DNA from: Cannabis sativa
Lineage: Eukaryota > Streptophyta > Magnoliopsida > Rosales > Cannabaceae
Length of the DNA stretch: 64,000 bases
Reading direction: 5' to 3'
NCBI RefSeq assembly: GCF_029168945.1
Contig: NC_083603.1
Coordinates: 22,010,001-22,074,000, forward strand
The notes beneath the pieces were generated by a model, which was not told the DNA's origin, ran no database searches, and worked only from the letters and a program-made list of their open reading frames with translations. The first letter of the stretch is position 1, and every line of letters begins with the position of its first letter. The translations under genes and the position numbers were made by a program. Shown here in pieces: positions 11,198 to 22,705 of this stretch.

Positions 11198-13722
11198 ACA
11201 ATCACTTATGTTATAAAAATACTAAATCTAACATAGTTTACTTTCCAAGGTTTCCAACGAACTGATACAGTGTCCCGTTTAGGCGAGAGTCAAAGCATCA
11301 TCCATTGAATAGAGTTGTCAATTCATCTAAAATGTCAAACATTCTAGCAACCTTTTATTCGATCAAGATTGGAATTCAGCGTTGTCCCGTTTAGGCGAGA
11401 GTCAAGGCAATTCTATCTTATGAGCTTCTACCATTGTTTCGTATTCTTATAAGTCTTACATAGTCGCCACCATTAGGGTGATCATGAACCATATAAATAA
11501 ACCTATAAGAATACTTATCTTTCGAGATTAAACGGCGCTAACTTGCTAATGAACGTTCCTCCATTAGGGAGGATTACTCACTAAAACAATAGCTATGTAA
11601 AACCAACAATGGAGATCGAATTTCTCTTTGATTAAAGCTCATTATTTAAACATGTATTTTGTCTAATCATTTATATTCCATATCTCAATAATGAAATATT
11701 ACAAATTAAAGTAAAAACTTTAATTAAATTTCAAAATGGAATAATTTTGAAAAATATCTTATTTAAGTTGTTTAGAAAATCTAAATACTCAACTTAAAAA
11801 TATTCCTCAAACAATGACTTAATTAAATATTACCAATTAAGTAGTAACCACTTAATTTAGAAGATATTCCATTTTAAGTTCCCATATTTAGAAAATATCA
11901 ACTTAAAAAATATCTAAAGAATCTTAATAACCGATTTCCAAAATTCCTCAACTTAATTTATAATAGGAAATTCAAAAATATTCAAATCTAAGTTGATTTG
12001 ATAGATTTCACTAAATCTCAACTTAAATAGGAATATTTAATGAAATTATAAAATTAAGATTCAGAAAGAATTTATATGGTTATAATTCCATATTTAATTA
12101 AAACAAGAAAAATACATATAGTTTTCTAGAATATGACTATTCAAACTATGTTTTTCTTAAATTAATTTCAAGGAACAATAAAATTAATTATGTTGCTAAT
12201 CAATCTTTTATTAGGTCAAACTAATATAATTAACCTATCACAGTTATCCAAATCAGGCAAATGGGCCTTCACAATTGGGGTTGTTCATGTGAGGGGGAGT
12301 TGGGTCCAGTATGTCGCACCCATTTCTAAGGCTCCCATCTCTCACACAAGGCCCAAAAGAGAGGAATTTAACCTTAAAATGAATAACTGTTATTAATTGA
12401 ATAGGCTCACAACTAAATGAGCCTAAATAAAATCTATCAGTTATGATATTTTATTTAGCAACAACCACCTATATGTATCTATAATAGAAATTAAACATAT
12501 AGGCTCACACAGGCATACACACATTTGGATGGATCCTATCATGTTGCTAAGTCATACACAGATGAAAGAAGTTGGTAAAAATTACCTGTTACAAATTATT
12601 TACTTGATCTATCGTCAATTGAACCTTTAGTTAAAACTAGATCATCTGATCTATTATCAAGTTAACCAAGGCAATTTAGATCAAGCAATAATAGGTTTTA
12701 GAAAACTTACAAACAATCTAAAACACATACTCCTGCAACAAGGTTTGATTTGGATAGTTGGATGTAGGATTTATTTAATTTTAATCATTTATTTCGAAAA
12801 ATAAAAATAAAATTAAACCTACCATTTTGAAAAATTAGGTTTTGGGTAACCTAAATGTCATTTCAAAATTAGATTGCTAACTTTCCTTTTAAATTTCATG
12901 TTATTTAATAAATTAAAAAATAAAATAGAAAATGGTAAATACATACCCTTTTCTTGTTTTACAATTTAATTTAATTAAAAAATAACAAAATTTAAAAGTT
13001 AACAAAAATACTTTATTTCCTCTTTTAAAATTATCATGATTATTGTGGTCTTATTTTAATTAAGGTCAAGTTACCAAAAAAAATTAATATCTCACCTTAA
13101 AAAAAATAAAATAATCAAATTTTAAAGGAAATAAGAAAAAGGTAAGCAAAACGTGATTTTTTCCTATTTTCAAAATCAAATTACACTAATATCTAAAATT
13201 AATTTTAAAAAATTAAAATTAATTTATTTCTGATAATTAGATTTGAAATTTGAAAAACAAAAATCAATATACAAAACTACACAAAAAATCGGAATTTAAT
13301 TCCATGAAATAGCATGAAAAATCGAAAAAATTGGAAAATTGGATGAACTGTACGGATGGCATGCTGTGCATGGCCATCCGTGCGCGGATCTGGGGTGATT
13401 GGCCGAGAAATCACGGCGCAGGGAGGCTGCAAGCAGCCCTTCCGCGCGCGTGATGAAGTTGCTCGTCACCCCGATTTTTCCAATTTTCAAAAATTCATAA
13501 CTAATTCAAATTAAATCGAAATCGAGTTCTGTAAAAAGGTAAATTGCTTAGAATTTTCCAAACTATCCAACAAAAATAATTACAGAATAAAAACAGTAAC
13601 CATTTTTCCCAGAATTCACAAACAACATTCAAACATCAATATGACACTCAAAGCAACATGATACCATCCAAAAAACAAGCAAATCGTTTTAAGTCCAAAT
13701 TTCTTGCAAGCAAATCAATTAC
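11198..13722 (-). other. Long untranslated leader of element C
   Basis: About 2.5 kb separates the primer-binding site from gag. It contains no credible gene. Parts match B's leader in the same relative orientation: two copies of TGTCCCGTTTAGGCGAGAG (near 11271 and 11383, 112 bases apart), a block around 12300 with the GGGCC-rich stretch, and a GC-rich island at 13340-13460 holding GGCTGCAAGCAGCC (13425-13438) close to the primer-binding site. The rest is very AT-rich. Long leaders carry packaging and dimerisation signals in retroelements; that role here is inference. Confidence 0.65.
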
Positions 13723-13738
13723 CATGGCTCTGGTGCCA
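13723..13738 (-). promoter_or_regulatory. Primer-binding site of element C
   Basis: Two bases inside the 5' LTR the minus strand reads TGGCACCAGAGCCATG. The usual plant initiator tRNA-Met site is TGGTATCAGAGC, so two of the first six bases differ. B has a different pair of changes in the same place. Confidence 0.8.
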
Positions 13739-13740
13739 GT

Positions 13741-15622
13741 TGTTGGAAGTTATTTTACCAAGAACTTAGATCTACTCACAAGTATGTTGATTTAACAACC
13801 TAAGTATGAACTTCTAAAACGATATGAAATTAAACACATAAGAGTATCAGAAATCTTACAGTGATTGCAGCGGAATATATATGTCTCCTCCCACTCAGAT
13901 CTCTAACCCTTGATTCCTTTCTGTAGCAGAGTATAATCAAGATCTGAGCCCGAAAGTCCTTCTTTGTTGTTTCTGAAATCTACACAGTCTTCCTTACTAT
14001 GATTGAGGTATTACTTGATGTGTGTGGGCACTACTCTAGCACTCATACATTTCGAAACAGTGAAGGTATAGAGAGAGAGAGGGTGGCAGCTCAGAGAGAA
14101 TTTTCTGAGAGAAAATTCTTTCAGAATAATGTTGTGAAAAGCTTGTACAGAGATGTTAAACTCTGAGGCCTTTGCCTTCTATTTATAGAAGACCACCAAG
14201 GGCTATGATTGACATTTTGAACTGAGAAAATCAAGGGAAAAGGAAGGTAAAGGGCCGGCCTAGGCAATGTGGAAACAAGGCTTGCCTCTTTTCCAACTTT
14301 CCTTTTCCTACACTTGATAATTTCCCTTTTTGTGAAAAATTGCCATTTCCATTGTTCAACCATATTAATGATAAATCTAATTACTTAATAATTAAAAATA
14401 ATTATCAAATAATATATTATCATTTATTTTATTAATAATGAAACTAATTAAAGTTTCCTAATTAATAAATATGCCCTTCAAAATCTCTATTTACTGTTTT
14501 GCCCTTAATGAGTGCTAAATTCTCAAACTGACAAGTCTATCTTGAGAATTTTTAATTGATTAATTAAAATCAATTAAATGAGTCCTGCAAGTAATATCAT
14601 CTCAACTAGTGAGGGGACCATGGGTCTATATATCCGAGCTTCCAATAAGCAGATCTTGAATTTACCACTTAAATTCACTGACTTATTAATTCTTCGTTGA
14701 ATCCACACATAGAACTCAGAATTGCACTCTCAGTGTATAGAATGCTCTATATGTTCCACCACATAGACACATTATTAGTTATCCATTGTTATAATCCTAA
14801 TGTGATCAATGATCCTCTATATGGATGATCTACACTGTAAAGGGACTTAGATTACCGTAACACCCTACAATGTATTTTATCCTTAAAACACTTAACCCTG
14901 TATAAATGATATTTCAACTAAGTGAAATGAGTACTCAATCATTTATCTCCTTTGGTTAAGCTCGAAGGAAATCACCCTTTGCTTACTATTCGCCAGATAG
15001 AAGCTATAGACTCCATATTTATGTTAGCGCTCCCACTCAATCGCACTACCGTGTTCCCAAAATGTATGTATTGCCCAGACTCAAGTTTTAGGCTTAACTA
15101 ACAAATCAAAGAACACGAATAACACTCTTGAAATTAAGCCTAACCATATCAGGATTTAGATCATGTGATCTAGGATCAACTTCTGATATTGAATTGAATA
15201 GATGTTTATGGTAAGTTTCAAAATCTAATTCAAAGTTCAATATCGGTCCATTCCAATGCATACTCCATGCATCCAACCTGAGCTTTACTTTAACCTATGT
15301 TCTGGAAAGAACATAACATTTCTCCAAATGTAAGTAAACTCTGTTGTAGATTGTCATATCAGTGAAACCCAGTGTTCTGATAAATCTAGGAATACTTTAT
15401 TCACATAGTCATGTTTATTTTCCACTGTGTTGACAACACAATAAACATGTTCAAGTATGTGAAAAGGGTTTGGATGAATTTATAAATCAAATAGACAAGC
15501 AATTGATTAAGTGAACCAAAACATACACAAGTGAATGAAAAAATTACTTCTGTTACTTTATTGATATAGAATAATCTGGATTACATTGAAACAGAGTTTT
15601 ATTTAGGGCATAAAACCCAACA
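13741..15622 (-). repeat. 5' LTR of element C
   Basis: It is 1882 bases, the same length as the left LTR, with about 11 substitutions and no indel that I can see. The TATA-like box on the minus strand at 14179-14188 would drive the element's transcript. Confidence 0.95.
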
Positions 15623-16948
15623 ATTGAGTGGGAGCGCTATCATAAACATGGAATCTATAGCTTCTATCTGGCGAATAGTAAGTAAAAAATGATCTCCTTC
15701 GAGCTTGACCAAACGAAAATAAATGGTGGAGATCTCATTTCACATAAGCTGAAATATCATTTATACGGGGTTAAGTGTTTTAAGGATTAAATACATTGTA
15801 GGGTGTAACGGTAATCTAATCCCTTTACAGTGTAGATCATTCATATGGAGGATCATTGATCAAATTAGGATTATAACAATGGATAACTAATGATGTGTCT
15901 ATATGGTGGAACATATAGAGCATTCTATATACTGAGAGTGCAATTCTAAGTTCTATGCGTGGATTCAACGAAGAATTAATAAGTCAGTGAATTTAGGTTA
16001 TAAATTCTTGATCTGCTTATTGGAAGCTCGGTTATATAGACCCATGGTCCCCCCACTAGTTGAGATAATATTGCTTGTAAGACTCATATAATTGGTTTTG
16101 ATTAATCAATTATAATTCTCAAATTAGACTATGTCTATTTGTGAATTTTTTACAAAGTAAGGGCGAAATTGTAAAGAAAGAGTTTTAGGGGCATATTTGT
16201 TAATTATGATACTTTGTATGGTTCAATTAATAAATATGATAAATGACAATATTATTTAATAATTATTTATAGTTATTAAATAGTTAGAATTGGCATTTAA
16301 ATGGTTGAATTTGAAAATTGGCGTTTTTGAGAAAATTAGATACAGAAAAGATAAAACTGCAAAATTGCAAAAAGTGAGGCCCAAATCCACTATGTATGGC
16401 CGGCCACTTTTGTAGGGTTTTCCCTCTGATATTTTCATTATTTTAATGCAAAATAATTCAAACCTAACCCTAGTGGAATGCTATAAATAGATAGTGAAGG
16501 CTTCAGGAAATTTACACTTAAAATTTCACACTTCTGATTCAGAAAAATTGAGCCTCTCTCTCTCCCTATCTTTAGCCGCCACTTCCCTCTTCTTTTCTTC
16601 TTCAATATTTCGAATTCCTTGAGTGAATGAGTGAGTGCCCACACACAGCAAGTGATACCTAAATCATAGTGAGGAAGATCGTGAAGAAAGACTTTCAGCA
16701 AGAAGGAGTTTCAGCACTAAAGATTCAGAGAAAGAGATCCAGGTTCAGATATTGATAATGCTCTGCTACAGAAAGGAATCAAGAGCTAGATATCTGAACG
16801 GAAGGAGCCATATTATTCCGCTGCACCCAATGTAAGGTTTCTCAAACTTTATATGTGTTTATTTCATTGTTTGAGAAACTTCATATTTAGGGTGTTAATC
16901 AACATACTTGTGAGTAGATCTAAGATCCTGGTAAAATAATTTCCAACA
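15623..16948 (+). repeat. 5' LTR of element B, second part
   Basis: The first five bases are the second copy of C's duplication ATTGA. From 15628 the sequence continues B's LTR to its CCAACA end and matches the 3' LTR with about 25 differences. Frames such as 16438-16701 recur at the other LTR and are not genes. Confidence 0.93.
16481..16490 (+). promoter_or_regulatory. TATA-like box in B's 5' LTR
   Basis: CTATAAATAG lies in the last third of the LTR in the element's own orientation, with an identical box at 34091-34100. Related LTRs have the same box at 43655-43664 (J) and, inverted, at 45291-45300 (I). Conservation among copies supports a promoter role. Confidence 0.6.
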
Positions 16949-16950
16949 AC

Positions 16951-16966
16951 TGGCCTCAGAGCCATG
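16951..16966 (+). promoter_or_regulatory. Primer-binding site of element B
   Basis: Two bases after the LTR the sequence is TGGCCTCAGAGCCATG, close to the initiator tRNA-Met complement TGGTATCAGAGC with two changes. It fixes B's orientation as plus. Confidence 0.8.
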
Positions 16967-19900
16967 GTAATTGATTTGCTTGCAAGAAATTTGGACTTTA
17001 AAACGATTGTTTGATGTTTTGGATGGTATCATGTTCAATTGAGTGTTATTTGATGATTGATTGATGTTTGTGAATTTTCGTGAAAAATAATTGAATATCT
17101 GTTTGTGGAATTATTTTTATTGGATAGTATGGAAAAAATTAAGCAAGTTACTTTTTTACAGAACTTAATTTCGATTTAATTTGATTTACTTATGATTTTT
17201 TAAAGTTTCGAAAAATATCGGGATCGGGCAACAGGGACATGCGCGCGGAACAGGCTGCATGCAGCCTCCTGCGCCCACATCCCTCGCCCTTGCAGCCCCT
17301 TGCGCGCCCATGGACAGTATGCTGACGTACAGCTCGCATTTTTTTTTCGTTTTTCTTCGATTTTTCATGCTTTTTCATGGATTTAACTTCCGATTTTTTG
17401 TGTAGTTCTGTATTTATACATTTACTATTCCTAATTCAATTCTAATTATCATAATTAAATTAATTAATATTTTTTAAATTTAATTCATGATATTAGTGTA
17501 ATTTAAATTTGAAAAATAGTAAATATCTATCTTTTTTGCTTAATTATCTATCTTATTTTTAAATTTGATTATATCTTATCTTATTTTTAAATTTAAGGTC
17601 AGATATTAAATTTTTTTAAATTAATTTTTTTTTTAAAATAATTTGACCTAATTTAAATTTAAAATAAGATAACTATAATCATGTAATTTTAAATAGATGT
17701 AAGATATTTTGCTAACTTTTAAATTTTGTTATTTATTTATTTAAATTATATTTAAAATCTGAAAAAAGATAATTCATTTATCTTTTTTAATTTTTATTTA
17801 TAAAATAACATTAAATATTTAAAAGTAGTTAGCAAATTTTGAAATGAGATTTAGGTTGGTTGAAACCTAATTTTTCAAAAACTGTAGGTTTAATTTTAAT
17901 TTTTTTTTAATTTCGAATTTTTTTTAAATTTTATTTTATTTTATTATTTTTTGAAATTAAATTTTTTTATTAATTTTTCGAAATTATTTATTTAAAATTA
18001 AATAAATCCTACATCCAACTATCCAGCTAACCTTATTGCAGGAGTATGTGTTTATAGCTTGTTTGTAAGTTTTTAAAACCTATTATTGCTTGATTGCAAA
18101 TAGCCATGGTTAACTTGTTGACAGATCCAATGATTTGATTTTAACTCATGGCTCCCTTGGTCAAGTAAATAATTTGTAACAGGTATATTTACAATCTTCT
18201 TTCATCTGTGTATGACCTAGCAACATGATAGGACCCATCCAAAGTGTGCATGTGTGAGCCTATGTGTTTAATTTCATTATAGATGCATATAGGTTGTTGT
18301 TGCTAAGTAAAATGTCATAGTTCTTGATAGATTTTATTTAGGCCCATTTAGTTTTTGGGCCTATTCAATTAATAACAGTTGTTCATTTTAAGGTTAAATT
18401 CCTCTCTTTTGGGCCTTGTGTGAGAGTTGGGAGCCATAGTAGTGGGTACGACATACTGAACCCAGCACCCCCTCACATGAACCACCCCAATTGTGAAGGC
18501 CCATTTGCCTGATTTGAATAACTGTACTAGGTTAATTAAACTAGTTTAACCTAATAAAATTGATTAGCAACATAATTAATTTCATTTATTTTGAAATTAA
18601 TTTAAGAGAACCATAGTTTAAAGAATTTTATATTCTAAGCTAAACTATGTGTATTTTCTTGTATTTAATTAAATATGGAATTATAACCATCTAGATTCTT
18701 TCTGAAGCTTAATTTAAATTTTTCATTAAATATTCCTATTTAAGTTGATATTTAGTTATCTCTAACTAATCAACCTAAATCTGAATATCTTTTGGATTTA
18801 AAATTTCAAAATTAAGTTGAGGAATTTTAGGAATTGGTTATTAAGATTCTTTAGATATTTTTTAAGTTGATATGTTTTCAAATATTAACTTAAAATGGAA
18901 TATTTTCAAATTAAGTGGTTGCAACTTAATTTTTAATATTTAATTAAATTTAAATTTGAAAATATTTAAGTTCTAGATTTTTTCTAATACAACTTAAATT
19001 AGATATTTTTTCAAATTTTGTGGAAAATATACTTAGTCAAATAAGATATTTTCTAGATAGTTATTTCTAGACTACTTATTATTTCTAATATTAAATAGGA
19101 AAATATTATACATTGTGAAATTAATTATTTAAATAATTAATTTTGGTACAATTTATTTTAAGTATATTTTTCCTAGTATTAAACTAGAGATTAATAAGTA
19201 AGCCTTCTCTACACTTAATTATTTATTTCTTGAATGTAATACATTTAATTAAATTGAAAATTAAATATCTAAGTTGATTTTCATCATGATACTTAAATGT
19301 TTCTTTTTCATGATACTTAATTAAATAGAAAATTATTTTTAGTTGAAATTTATTTTTTCAATTAAATTTAAATAATTTTCAAAATATATTTTTTATTTTA
19401 TTAATCAAATTTCGAAATTGCATTTCTTAAATGCTGGAATTTCGAATTTTATTTGAAAAATAGATTAAAGTTGTAAATTATTTATTTTAATTTTGGACCA
19501 ACTTAATCAATGATTTTTTCATTTAATGATTAATTATAATAAATGAAGTAAAATATATTTAATTAGAAATTGAATTAATTAGTCCATGAAAATCTAGATA
19601 GATATTATCTGTTTTTGCTTGAAGTATTTTTCTAGTGTATTTAATTAAATAGAAAATTAATATTTAAGTTGATTTTCATCATCATACTTAAATATTTGAA
19701 AATTTTCTTATATATTTAATTAAATAGGAAAAATTATATTTTTTGTTGTAAATTAATTTTATTAATTAATTTTGGGCCAACATTAAATTAGAATAATTTT
19801 TCCAGGATTTATTTTTTTTTATTTTTTATGCATTTTCGAAAATTGTATCCTTGAATACTTTAATTTTTCGAAATGCAATATATATTTATAGAAAATTAAA

Positions 19901-20062
19901 TTTGAGTTGTAAATTAATTTAAATTAATTTTGTAACAACTTAAATTGAATATTTTTCTAAATATTTATTGGAAATTATTACTAAGATGGAAATAATTCAT
20001 ATTATTTTCATATCCATCTAAGTAAAATTTATAAATATTAAATTAAAATTTATATTTAGAAT
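16967..20062 (+). other. Untranslated leader of element B, 5' part
   Basis: About 3.1 kb of leader without a credible gene runs up to the insertion of D. At 17218-17310 is a GC-rich island in AT-rich DNA with the perfect palindrome GGCTGCATGCAGCC (17253-17266), corresponding to the C leader. A block at 18000-18560 matches C's leader at 12240-12780 in element orientation. From 18700 the sequence is AT-rich with degenerate direct repeats, for example TAAGTTGATTTTCATCAT near 19270 and near 19660. The leader resumes at 29450. Confidence 0.65.
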
Positions 20063-20067
20063 TCTTC

Positions 20068-22424
20068 TGTAAAGACCGCTTAGTTTAATTTGGAAATTAG
20101 CAGTTAATTATGTTTAATTATGAAATTATTTATAGCTATTTAAATAATTATTTATACTGTTATTATTGAATTCTGAGATGCATTTTTATGTCAGTTAGTA
20201 GTTTTCATAATTTTGCATTTCCGGTGCCCGGTAACATGGAACTCGGTGTTTGGCTCAGTAAAATCACAACTTAGTATGTTAGTAGATTGGGACGGTTTAT
20301 TAGACATTGGGAATGTCGGGAATGGCCGGGAATTTGGAATTTCCCAAAATACCCCTTTAGTGTTAGTTATGCTATTTTAGTGAGAAGGGGCAAAATGGTC
20401 ATTTTGCCCCATTGTTATTTTGTCCTTTTGTGGACTTTATGTTGTGAAAATATGTGATTATGTGGGTTTATTATTTATTGTGTTGGCTGAAATGAGTTAA
20501 TAAAACCATTATTTTATCCACTTTTTCAAAAGATAAGAAATTGAAAAAAAGAAGCATATCTCTCTCTCTCTCTCTCTTCAAACTCTCTCTCTCATTTTTC
20601 CCTTAAGAACCTAGCTAGGGTTGGTGAATTTGCTGCTTCATCTATGGATTTCAATCAAATTCTTTGTGATCTTTAATCAAGGTAAGGTCCTTAGCTCTTT
20701 CCTTCTTATTTTCTTGAATTGTAAGAAAAGAAATCATGCATGTAATGGAGTTTAGTTGCTGTTGTGGCTGTGGTTGTTTGTTGTTGATCTCTGAAGTTAG
20801 AATATGATTTAGAATGTTGATTCAAGCATGATTGTGTTGATGATTTGTTGGTTTTATCAAGCTATGAAATTTTTACTCAAAACTATGTTTTTTCAAAGAA
20901 ATTGATGAATCGATTCTTTCTTTCTTATTGTTGTTGCTTCTTTGTTGTTTTTACGAGATTATTTTATGCATATCTAGGAAGATTTGAGTTGGTTTGGATG
21001 CTTGTTTGTTAGATTTAACCAAGTTTGAGTTTTGAACTCAAAGCTTGGAGCTTTAATGTTGGATTTTGATTTTGTGCATGAAGCTTTGTTTTATCACTTG
21101 GAAAATGTTTATTAGGGTCTAATTAGCAGGTCTGGAAAGTTTGGTTGAGTTTGGAAACGTTTTGGTTGGAGAATTGATTTTTGTGGGTTTTCTGGATAAA
21201 ACCGGCTAACCGGTTTTACACGCTTGTAAAGCCGGTTACCGGATTTTGCGGTAGGGTGAGAAATAGGTTTTTCTCAACCGGTCGTTTCGTGCTAGTTTCG
21301 GGTTTTCGGGCGGTTGTTTTCTGCTAGTTTGGGGTATTTTTGTATTAAGTTTCAGTAGGTTAAGTTTGGTTTTAAAACCTTTGTCCCCGTTGTGATTTAG
21401 CGTGTCACTTATCGGTGTTGTGATTTTTACGGTTTAGGAGCACATGTCCGTAATCCGCCGAGCCGATAGTTCCACTCGGGTTGACGGCACACGAATTCGA
21501 ATCCGGTAAGATTAGTATAACAGTATGCATATGTAGATTACATGTTTAGCGTGCATGTAGGAAGCCTGTTAGATTACATTAGTTATGTATGTTGGCTTCG
21601 AACCATCCAACCCTGTCACGTCGGTACAGTGAGTATGACCGGCGGCGGAGTATGATGGCCGGTTCGACCGTCAGTGACACTTGGTTGGTGGTTACGTACT
21701 ATTGACGTATCCCGTCGGTACGGCTGGAGTATGACCAAGAATGAGTATGACCGGTTCGACCGATCAGGTGGATATAGTAACTCGTCGGTACGAGTGGAGT
21801 ATGACCGACGGCGGAGTATGACCGGTTCGGCCGATCAGCCGTTACGTGTCAATGGTACCGTCCCTATGAACGTTCGGTAACTCGGTACCATGTTGGACAT
21901 GGCGGTAGTGGCTCGCATGCCGTGTTGGACACGGCGATGGCGGGACCCAGTATCGTGTTGGACACGGCAGTTAGGGTTATGATCAGGGGTATGGGCGTCT
22001 GATCATGACCGGGATTTATGTATGAGTATTATTATGCTTTTCTTACTGAGTCTGTCGACTCACAGTTCTACGTTTATGTGTAGGTAAAGGCAAGGCTAGA
22101 GCTGATGGACCGTGAGCGAGCTTGTGAAGATTGTACATGTCGGGGCGGTTAGGCTTGGAGCGTACGATCATCGGGACAGCGAGGCTGATTTTGTAACTGG
22201 TCGCTAGGCGACTTTTATTTTGTGTATCAGTTAACCAGTTAAATCTTTTTGTAAATGATTTTATAATCGGGATCCCGAGTCTTTCGTAATATTATTTTAT
22301 AAGTTTAATTAAAAAGCAAAAATTTTAATTAATCACGTTTTTCCATAAACCTCGTTGATTAGCAACGAGCTGCACAGTATGTTTAAAAATCACGTAATAC
22401 GCCTATGTTAGTTAGGGTGTTACA
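20068..22424 (+). repeat. 5' LTR of element D
   Basis: It is 2357 bases against 2355 for the 3' LTR. A TC microsatellite near 20559-20577 is longer here than in the 3' LTR (27580-27593). Most differences between the two LTRs cluster in the GC-rich part at 21190-21920, while the first 1.1 kb is nearly identical. The element's transcription signals must be here, but I cannot place a TATA box with confidence. Confidence 0.95.
21600..22006 (+). repeat. Tandem units and hairpin array in D's 5' LTR
   Basis: Three degenerate units contain GTCGGTAC, GGAGTATGACC and CCGGTTCGACCGATCAG. They are followed by three 15-base inverted repeats with a TGG loop at 21888-21902, 21920-21934 and 21953-21967, and then by ATGATCAG and CTGATCAT arms 12 bases apart (21979-22006). 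The same arrangement is at 28630-29026 in the 3' LTR and at 48160-48526 in E. It may be a structured RNA region or a set of protein-binding sites; the sequence alone does not decide. Confidence 0.8.
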
Positions 22425-22427
22425 ATT

Positions 22428-22440
22428 TGGTATCAGAGCC
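22428..22440 (+). promoter_or_regulatory. Primer-binding site of element D
   Basis: TGGTATCAGAGCC begins three bases after the 5' LTR, a perfect match to the plant initiator tRNA-Met primer site. The 265 bases from here to the gag start are untranslated leader. Confidence 0.93.
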
Positions 22441-22705
22441 GCCAGGTTGTCTTTCGAAGATCGTCACGACATGTACAATCATCATCAGCAGTTAGCTCGT
22501 TTCACGGTTCAGTAAGCCTTTATTGCTTTAGTAGTTTATTTTATTCAGTTATGAAAAAGAAAAGTCTGTTAGGAAGCATGTTAGTAGCCTGATAGTAGAA
22601 TAGGCGCATGTTTCGCTTTTAATTTCCAAATTAAGCGGCATTAGTAAGCTCTCAATGATCGTGACATGAAGTGCCAACTCGGGATTTCGAGGCGGTTCAG
22701 ACTAG

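Larger units (their letters stand above)
5804..15622 (-). mobile_element. Element C: young Copia retrotransposon inserted in B's 5' LTR
   Basis: Two 1882-base LTRs bound the element. It is flanked by the perfect duplication ATTGA (5799-5803 and 15623-15627). The primer-binding site lies inside the right LTR and the purine tract inside the left one, so it runs on the minus strand, opposite to B. I count about 11 differences between the LTRs, making it the youngest dated insertion here. It is a close relative of B: terminal sequences and much of the leader match. Its gag-pol is broken by a shortened gag N-terminus, a frameshift near 10805 and a deletion near 8300. Confidence 0.95.

Noticed and set aside
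17186..17378. Small Arg/Gly-rich proteins in the GC-rich island
   Set aside because: They arise from GC-rich leader sequence, exist in overlapping frames, and the corresponding frame in C encodes something different.
21600..21850. Satellite or centromeric array
   Set aside because: Only three degenerate units exist, at the same place in each LTR. They belong to the LTR.
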